Shown here: positions 32,243 to 37,280 of the stretch, one piece after another
Layout of the letters: each line of letters opens with the position of its first letter
Position numbering within the stretch: position 1 is the first letter of the stretch
Assembly: GCA_031551255.1 (NCBI GenBank)
Contig: JAVBNW010000095.1
Span: 1 to 37,280 of the forward strand
Length of the DNA: 37,280 nt
DNA from: JAVBNW01 sp031551255
Lineage (GTDB): Bacteria; Bacillota; Clostridia; Christensenellales; UBA1750
Reading direction: 5' to 3'
Notes under the pieces: generated by a model
Seen by the model: the letters and a program-made list of their open reading frames with translations, nothing else
Databases searched by the model: none
What the model was told of the DNA's origin: nothing
Made by a program: the position numbers and the translations under genes

Positions 32243-32266
32243 AAGGCTCACAACGATTATTGAAGA

Positions 32267-32301
32267 GGCCGCTTTCTCGCAAAAAGCGGCCATTTCTTTT
32301 T
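32267..32301 (+). terminator. Rho-independent terminator after the DUF6809-like gene
   Basis: GGCCGCTTT/AAAGCGGCC (32267-32275, 32283-32291) with a 7-base loop, followed by ATTTCTTTTTTC. Confidence 0.85.
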
Positions 32302-32445
32302 TCGGTCGGTATACGTTTCCTGCCCCGTCGCGTCCAGAACGCGCGTCATCGCATGACGACGGCGCGCGTTCTTACTTTCCCGCCGTGGCGGAAGGGTGCA
32401 GGGGCCGAAGCCCTTGCCACACGACCTTCGCAGAAGGTCTAGTGT

Positions 32446-32561
32446 GTTACACCACAACGCCGCAGATAGTGAAACCCGTTGAGGTTTTACTGTCGCTTGT
32501 GGGGATAAAGGAGCGCGAGCGAGTTTATCTCCGCAAGCACGTTGCGGCGTTGTGGTGTAGC
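32446..32561 (+). ncRNA. Three-way-junction structured element
   Basis: P1 pairs 32449-32464 (ACACCACAACGCCGCA) with 32543-32558 and extends to 19 bp. P2 is a 12-bp hairpin 32465-32476/32483-32494. P3 is a 15-bp hairpin 32495-32509/32524-32538 with a 14-base loop. The helices follow each other with no unpaired base except 32539-32542. G-U pairs at 32467-32492 and 32471-32488, and two in P3 (32500 with 32533, 32503 with 32530), keep pairing only on the plus strand. It could be a structured RNA or a single-strand origin of the mobile element. No family is recognised. Confidence 0.6.
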
Positions 32562-32686
32562 GTTCCTTCCTCGTACCGTTCCTAGTCTGTCTATAGCACG
32601 GAGAATTGCAGTAGTGGAATAGGTAATAGCAACTATTCATAATAGAAATATATATTAAAATCATGATTTTAAAATATATGATGAGT

Positions 32687-32715
32687 TTGATTTCAATCAG
32701 GAACAATGCTATAAT
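32687..32715 (+). promoter_or_regulatory. Promoter of the type I RM operon
   Basis: TTGATT (32687-32692), a 17-base spacer, and TGC-TATAAT (-10 at 32710-32715), an extended consensus -10. It lies inside the longer reading frame from 32663, which argues for the ATG at 32750. Confidence 0.8.
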
Positions 32716-32749
32716 GCCCGTGATATTGCTTGCGATAGGAGGCGGCTGG

Positions 32750-32953
32750 ATGGCAGACAAAAAGAAAAAAAGAGATGTGTTGCCGGAGCAGAAGCCTATT
32801 ACTGATTTTCAAAAAGGGCAGACCGCAAAGCTGTTTGCTGAGATTGCTGCGATGGATAAGACGGTAGTCGTGAACAAACATAGCAAACCACTGTGTGCAG
32901 TTATCTCTTATGAGCGATACAAGAGATTAAAAGAAGAGGGAGTGGATATATGA
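32750..32953 (+). CDS. Phd/YefM-like antitoxin
   Basis: Protein of 67 residues resembling the DNA-binding Phd/YefM antitoxins: FQKGQTAKLFAEIAAMDKTVVVNKHSKPLCAVISYERYKRL has the typical VNKHSKPLCAVISYERY strand. No toxin gene is adjacent. ATG 32750 has AGGAGG at 32737-32742. It overlaps hsdM by 4 bases (ATGATGA). As first gene of the operon it may act as its repressor, controlling RM expression on entry into a new host. Confidence 0.8.
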   Translation: MADKKKKRDVLPEQKPITDFQKGQTAKLFAEIAAMDKTVVVNKHSKPLCAVISYERYKRLKEEGVDI

Positions 32954-34683
32954 TGAACTTTACAGAGAAGGCCAATTTCATATGGAGCGTGGCTGATCTG
33001 TTGCGTGGGGATCTTAAGCAGAGTGAATACGGAAAAGTTATTCTGCCATTTACCGTACTGCGCCGTTTTGATTGTGTGCTAGCTCCTTCCAAAGCAAAAA
33101 TCCTTGAAATGAATAAAACGCTGACGGTCACTAACAAAACGCCTGTCTTCAAGCGCTTTACCGGCCACGATTATTATAATATCAGCGAATATGATTTTGC
33201 GAAGCTGATTGATGACAGTAACGCAATCGAAACGAACCTACGAGATTATATCAACGGATTTTCTGATGACGTAAAAGAAATCCTCGATAACTTTGAGATG
33301 GGCGCTATCATAGATCGTCTGAAAAAAGCTAATCTTTTGTACCTCATCGTCCAGAAATTCAATGAGATCGACCTGCGCGACGATACGGTGGACAACCTCG
33401 AAATGGGCTATATGTTTGAGGAGTTGATCCGCAGATTTTCCGAACAGTCCAACGAAACGGCCGGCGAACACTTTACTCCACGCGAGGTTATTGAACTAAT
33501 GGTGGAGCTGCTCTTTGATCCCGATATGGATGAGATGACGAAGGATGGCAAGGTCATTACCGTATACGACCCGGCCTGTGGAACGGGTGGGATGCTTTCG
33601 GTTGCACAGAATAAAATGGTGGAGACAAACACAAAAACAACGGTGGTACCGTTTGGGCAAGAGCTTAACCCTGAGACCTACGCCACCTGCAAATCCGACA
33701 TGATCCTAAAGAATAATACTGGCAGCAAAATCGTGTTAGGAAATAGCTTTTCCGAAGACGGCTTCAAGTATCGGGATAATGGCAGCAAATATACGTTTGA
33801 CTACATATTTTCCAATCCTCCTTTCGGCGTGGAGTGGAAAAAGGTTGAGAAGTTCATCAAAGATGAGGCAGAAAGTCAAGGCTATAGTGGGCGCTTTGGC
33901 GCTGGCACGCCGCGCATTTCAGACGGTTCTTTGTTGTTCTTGCAGCACATGATATCCAAAATGACCCCTCCCGATAAGGGTGGCAGTCGGATCGGCATCG
34001 TTTTTAACGGTTCCCCTCTCTTTACAGGGGATGCTGGAAGTGGCGAGAGCGAAATTCGCAAGTGGATCATTGAAAACGACTTGCTCGAAGCGATCGTTGC
34101 CCTGCCGGATCAGCTTTTCTATAATACGGGCATTTCGACATATATCTGGATATTGACAAATCGCAAAGTTGACCGCCGCAAAGGCAGGGTTAGGCTTGTA
34201 AATGGCGTATCTTATTTTGAGAAGATGCGCAAGTCCCTCGGCAATAAGCGCAACCTCATCAGCGAACAGAACCGCACGGAAATTGTCCGGCTGTACTCGA
34301 TGTTTGAACCGCATGAGCACTACAAGGACTTCGACAACGCCGATTTCGGTTATTCCAAGATCACTGTGGAGCGCCCGCTTTATAATGCGGATGGCAAGCC
34401 GGAGACCGATAAAAAAGGCAATAAAAAAGCGGATAGCAGTTTGCGAGATACCGAAACTGTACCGCTCAAAGATGATATTCATGCGTATTTTGAACGTGAG
34501 GTGCTGCCCCATGTTTACGATGCCTGGATTGATGAGAGCAAAACCAAGATAGGTTACGAAATACCCTTTACCCGGCATTTCTATAAGTTCACGCCTCCGC
34601 GTTCCAGCGAGGAAATTATGGCGGAAATTAAGGTGTTGGAGGAACGGATTGATAAAAACTTGAAGGAGGTGCTGGAAGGATGA
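32950..34683 (+). CDS. hsdM: Type I restriction-modification methyltransferase subunit HsdM
   Basis: Adenine-N6 methyltransferase subunit of 577 residues. The N-terminal HsdM domain starts ANFIWSVADLLRGDLKQSEYGKVILPFTVLRRF. The SAM motif DPACGTGGML is at 207-216 and the catalytic NPPF at 289-292. With HsdS it methylates the target sequence; with HsdR it restricts. Its 3' end overlaps the next gene by 4 bases. The GC content is clearly lower than in the host backbone. Confidence 0.97.
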   Translation: MMNFTEKANFIWSVADLLRGDLKQSEYGKVILPFTVLRRFDCVLAPSKAKILEMNKTLTVTNKTPVFKRFTGHDYYNISEYDFAKLIDDSNAIETNLRDYINGFSDDVKEILDNFEMGAIIDRLKKANLLYLIVQKFNEIDLRDDTVDNLEMGYMFEELIRRFSEQSNETAGEHFTPREVIELMVELLFDPDMDEMTKDGKVITVYDPACGTGGMLSVAQNKMVETNTKTTVVPFGQELNPETYATCKSDMILKNNTGSKIVLGNSFSEDGFKYRDNGSKYTFDYIFSNPPFGVEWKKVEKFIKDEAESQGYSGRFGAGTPRISDGSLLFLQHMISKMTPPDKGGSRIGIVFNGSPLFTGDAGSGESEIRKWIIENDLLEAIVALPDQLFYNTGISTYIWILTNRKVDRRKGRVRLVNGVSYFEKMRKSLGNKRNLISEQNRTEIVRLYSMFEPHEHYKDFDNADFGYSKITVERPLYNADGKPETDKKGNKKADSSLRDTETVPLKDDIHAYFEREVLPHVYDAWIDESKTKIGYEIPFTRHFYKFTPPRSSEEIMAEIKVLEERIDKNLKEVLEG

Positions 34684-35216
34684 GTGCTGAATTGGGAGCT
34701 GTTAACGAATTCACATTTCAGATGGTTAAAGATATACTGCTTATTGTGATGCCAATTGTTTCATCTACCGTAGTTGCCATCATATCATATCGTTCAAATA
34801 AAAAGTCAAATAAAGAGTTTAATCGCGATTTCGATGCAAAACTTAAAGAAAAAGATGCTGATATTGCAAATGAAATAGCAAAACTAAATATTGAATTTAA
34901 CAACAAGCTATATCTCCATTCATTTGAAAACTCAGTCGCAACCTCGGACAAGTATTTATCACAAATAGAGATAACCAGGCATGGAAACATTTCTAATTTA
35001 AGCAACGCCACCACAAAGATAAGTTCCTATATAAGCAATAATACGTTGACTATTCAAGAATTAAGTAGCATAAAAAATTTACTTGAAAAAATCAGGTTGC
35101 CGTTTAAAGAGGAAGAACTATATCCATACGAAGTTCCCATTTTGATTGACTACAATAAATTGCTCATTAACATCGACTTGAAAATAACAGAACAAGGCGG
35201 TGGATATAATGAGTAG
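34680..35216 (+). CDS. Membrane-anchored coiled-coil protein within the RM operon
   Basis: Unknown protein of 178 residues. One transmembrane segment lies at about 16-37 (VKDILLIVMPIVSSTVVAII), followed by a charged coiled coil (NKKSNKEFNRDFDAKLKEKDADIANEIAKLN) and a helical C-terminal domain. The codon use is very AT-rich. It overlaps hsdM by 4 bases and hsdS by 8, so it is an integral member of the operon and not an insertion at random. No function is known to me for such a gene between hsdM and hsdS. Confidence 0.75.
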   Translation: MSAELGAVNEFTFQMVKDILLIVMPIVSSTVVAIISYRSNKKSNKEFNRDFDAKLKEKDADIANEIAKLNIEFNNKLYLHSFENSVATSDKYLSQIEITRHGNISNLSNATTKISSYISNNTLTIQELSSIKNLLEKIRLPFKEEELYPYEVPILIDYNKLLINIDLKITEQGGGYNE

Positions 35217-37065
35217 AAATATGAAGGACAGCGGGATTTCGTGGATTGGGCAGATACCAAGTGATTGGGACGTGAAAAAACTCAAATATCTTTCATCCAT
35301 GAAAAGTGGAGATTCAATTACTTCGGACAGCATTGAAGAAACAGGAGACTATCCTGTATTTGGGGGCAATGGACTACGTGGATATACAAATCGTTACACT
35401 CATGACGGTGAATTTATTCTAATTGGGCGTCAAGGTGCTTTGTGCGGTAATGTGCGCAAAGTATCAGGACAGTTTTGGCCTTCGGAACATGCCGTTGTTG
35501 TGTACGATGGAGGCAAAGTAAATAAGGGCTGGTATAAATATTTTCTTGACAACATGAATCTAAATCAATATTCAACTTCCGCCGCCCAACCTGGCCTATC
35601 AGTCGATCAGATTATGAACTTATTTGCTTGTGTACCACCATGCGATATGCAGCAGGCAATTGCCAACTATCTCGACAGCAAAACCGCCGCCATCGACACT
35701 CTCATCACCGACAAGCAAAAGCTCATCGGTCTGCTGAAAGACAAACGCCAAGCTATCATCAACGAGGCTGTGACCAAAGGGTTTAATAAAAGCGCCAAGA
35801 TGAAGGACAGTGGCGTTGAGTGGATTGGCGAGATGCCTGAGGAGTGGAATGTGCTCACTAATCGCCAGCTTTTCGTCGAACGCAACGAGAAAAATTCGCA
35901 AGAGGATGTGACCCTCCTCAGCGTAACTAAATATTTAGGAGTTATCTTACAATCCGAAGCAGAGGATCAAAATCTTGCTACTGTTGCTCCATCTGAAACT
36001 TTGTCTGGTTATAAAACAGTACGCAAGGGTGATTTGGTCATGAATATCATGAGAGCAAAAGATGGAAGTTTTGGCGTTTCAGATTATGATGGAGTGATTT
36101 CGCCCGCATACTGCATTTACTTCGCCAGAAAAAAGGTGAATCCAGAGTATTTGTACTATCTTTTTAAAACCCCAATGTATATCGAAATTTTCAAAAACTA
36201 CTCTACTGGTATTGCAGAGCATCGTATGCGTCTTTATCCTGATAGCTTCTATAAAATCACGGCTATTCTACCACCAATTACTCAGCAAGACGCGATTGTA
36301 CTGTATTTGAATGCAGAAACAGAAAGGATAAACAACGTTGTTCTGCTACTGGAAAAACAAATCGAAAAACTCAAGGAATACCGCCAGAGCATCATCAGTG
36401 AGGCAGTCACCGGAAAAGTAATGATTGAGGACGCACAACCCAACGAGCTGCCGACTTCTAGGCGAGAGTCGGTGTTTAGGCGATTGGTGCTTTCGGCATA
36501 TATATTGGATAATATCTGTGATGAGCCCACGGCAGGGCGTGTCAAATTTGAGAAGCTGCTTTACTTGAGCGAACATTGCGCCAAGCTTCCTCTTCATAGC
36601 GACTTCCGCAGGCACGCCGCAGGGCCCTACGACCCGCAGGCGCTATATTCCGTAGACGAACAGCTAAAAAGGAACAAGTGGTTTATCCGTAATAAAGACA
36701 AGAAGGAAACGCGGGCGTACATCCGATTGGAGAAATCTCAGGGCTATAGAACGTACTTGGATTCGAACTTCACGGTTGAGCAAAAAAAACACATTGACAA
36801 CCTGATTGAGATATTTAAGGGTGCTCGCACAATTCAAAGCGAGATTGTTGCAACGCTCTATGGAGCATGGAACGATTTCCTGATTGAAGGGACCAACCCA
36901 ACAGACATGCAAATTGTTGATGAGGTGCTAACCAATTGGCACGAGAGAAAAGAGCGCATTGATAGAGAACGTTGGCAAGCGGCCCTGAATTGGATGCGAG
37001 AGAAAGGCATTGTTCCCGTAGGGTTTGGCACATCAACGAAAGGAGGTGCGAGCAGTGGCGATTAA
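35209..37065 (+). CDS. hsdS: Type I RM specificity subunit HsdS with long C-terminal extension
   Basis: DNA-recognition subunit of 618 residues. Residues 1-404 are a normal two-domain HsdS: the repeats MKDSGISWIGQIPSDW (5-20) and MKDSGVEWIGEMPEEW (198-213) start each target recognition domain, and helices ending in KDKRQAIINEAVTKG and KEYRQSIISEAVTGK separate them. Residues 405-618 form an extra domain (FRRLVLSAYILDN near 423, VKFEKLLYLSEHC, HAAGPYDPQ at 468-476). It looks like the Panacea/DUF4065 type found in antitoxins, but I cannot verify this. ATG 35209 has GGCGGTGG 5 bases upstream. Confidence 0.9.
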   Translation: MSRNMKDSGISWIGQIPSDWDVKKLKYLSSMKSGDSITSDSIEETGDYPVFGGNGLRGYTNRYTHDGEFILIGRQGALCGNVRKVSGQFWPSEHAVVVYDGGKVNKGWYKYFLDNMNLNQYSTSAAQPGLSVDQIMNLFACVPPCDMQQAIANYLDSKTAAIDTLITDKQKLIGLLKDKRQAIINEAVTKGFNKSAKMKDSGVEWIGEMPEEWNVLTNRQLFVERNEKNSQEDVTLLSVTKYLGVILQSEAEDQNLATVAPSETLSGYKTVRKGDLVMNIMRAKDGSFGVSDYDGVISPAYCIYFARKKVNPEYLYYLFKTPMYIEIFKNYSTGIAEHRMRLYPDSFYKITAILPPITQQDAIVLYLNAETERINNVVLLLEKQIEKLKEYRQSIISEAVTGKVMIEDAQPNELPTSRRESVFRRLVLSAYILDNICDEPTAGRVKFEKLLYLSEHCAKLPLHSDFRRHAAGPYDPQALYSVDEQLKRNKWFIRNKDKKETRAYIRLEKSQGYRTYLDSNFTVEQKKHIDNLIEIFKGARTIQSEIVATLYGAWNDFLIEGTNPTDMQIVDEVLTNWHERKERIDRERWQAALNWMREKGIVPVGFGTSTKGGASSGD

Positions 37066-37280
37066 GACAAAGGAAATCACTTTTGAGGCTGAAATCGAAT
37101 ACAGCTTGGTTGAAAACGGCGGCTACATCAAGGGCAATCCCGCAGACTTCAACCGCAAGTATGCGATAGATACCGCCATGCTGCTCCGCTTCCTGCGCGA
37201 GAGTCAGCCCAAAGAATGGGACAAGCTCATCGCCAAACATGGCGAGCAAAATGCCGAGGCTAACTTCCTCAAGAGGTTGT
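37055..37280 (+). CDS. hsdR: Type I RM restriction subunit HsdR, N-terminal fragment
   Basis: GTG start with AGGAGGTG 6 bases upstream; overlaps hsdS by 11 bases. The first 75 residues have ENGGYIKGNPADFNRKYAID and the stretch RESQPKEWDKLIAKHG, typical of the HsdR N-terminal nuclease domain before its PD-(D/E)XK motif. The gene is cut by the window edge; translocase and nuclease motifs cannot be seen. With hsdM and hsdS it would make a complete system. Confidence 0.88.
   Translation, partial: MAIKTKEITFEAEIEYSLVENGGYIKGNPADFNRKYAIDTAMLLRFLRESQPKEWDKLIAKHGEQNAEANFLKRL

Larger units (their letters stand above)
32302..32749. other. Gene-free stretch at the boundary of element core and RM cargo
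   Basis: No supported ORF. It holds the three-way-junction element (32446-32561), a perfect 18-bp AT palindrome TTAAAATCATGATTTTAA (32655-32672) and the RM operon promoter (32687-32715). Composition shifts from GC-rich to AT-rich near 32600, which suggests that separately acquired pieces meet here. Confidence 0.6.

Noticed and set aside
32302..32585. Plus-strand ORF of 116 codons (32235-32585)
   Set aside because: It runs through a terminator and the three-way-junction element and has no ribosome site; the structure explains the sequence better.

Overview
The window reads as a chromosomal segment of a GC-rich, spore-forming member of the Clostridia. The signs are an alpha/beta-type small acid-soluble spore protein, a YlbJ-like sporulation membrane protein, the Firmicutes gene order rsmD-coaD-(coiled-coil gene)-ylbJ-patatin, smc-ftsY, and rph-rdgB-yfcE. 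The exact family cannot be fixed from sequence alone.

Positions 1-26667 are host backbone. After an unknown Cys-rich protein come rsmD, coaD, a coiled-coil gene, ylbJ and a patatin esterase. A MerR/GyrI-like regulator follows, then a three-gene operon of a two-part threonine/serine exporter and a winged-helix protein. Next are a fused RNase PH-RdgB enzyme with a YfcE phosphodiesterase, two GNAT acetyltransferases, a three-gene ABC-2 exporter operon and its neighbouring MarR regulator. A helical protein, smc, ftsY, an M20 amidohydrolase, a DUF624-like membrane protein, a spore protein, a methyltransferase, a flavin reductase-like protein, hslO and guaA complete the backbone. The guaA product lacks the catalytic core of its glutaminase domain. 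Composite repeats of hairpins with an invariant TGAG tetranucleotide lie directly after stop codons at three loci.

Positions 26668-37280 are a lower-GC integrative mobilizable element that appears to sit at the 3' end of guaA. It has possible integrase arm sites, a lambda-like control region (XRE repressor, divergent promoters, three operators), an excisionase-like protein, a tyrosine integrase, a MobC-like protein, a RecA-like ATPase, a candidate oriT and a MobV relaxase. A CopG-like regulator with its own operators and a DUF6809-like protein follow. A 116-nt perfect three-way-junction structure then precedes the cargo. The cargo is an AT-richer type I restriction-modification operon: Phd-like antitoxin, hsdM, a membrane-anchored coiled-coil protein, hsdS with an unusual roughly 210-residue C-terminal extension, and hsdR, which runs off the window. 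The right end of the element is outside the window.

The items most worth following up are the glutaminase-less GMP synthase, the three-way-junction element, the modified type I RM operon, the stop-codon-abutting TGAG-hairpin repeats, and an orphan small-RNA-like transcription unit at 14274-14420.
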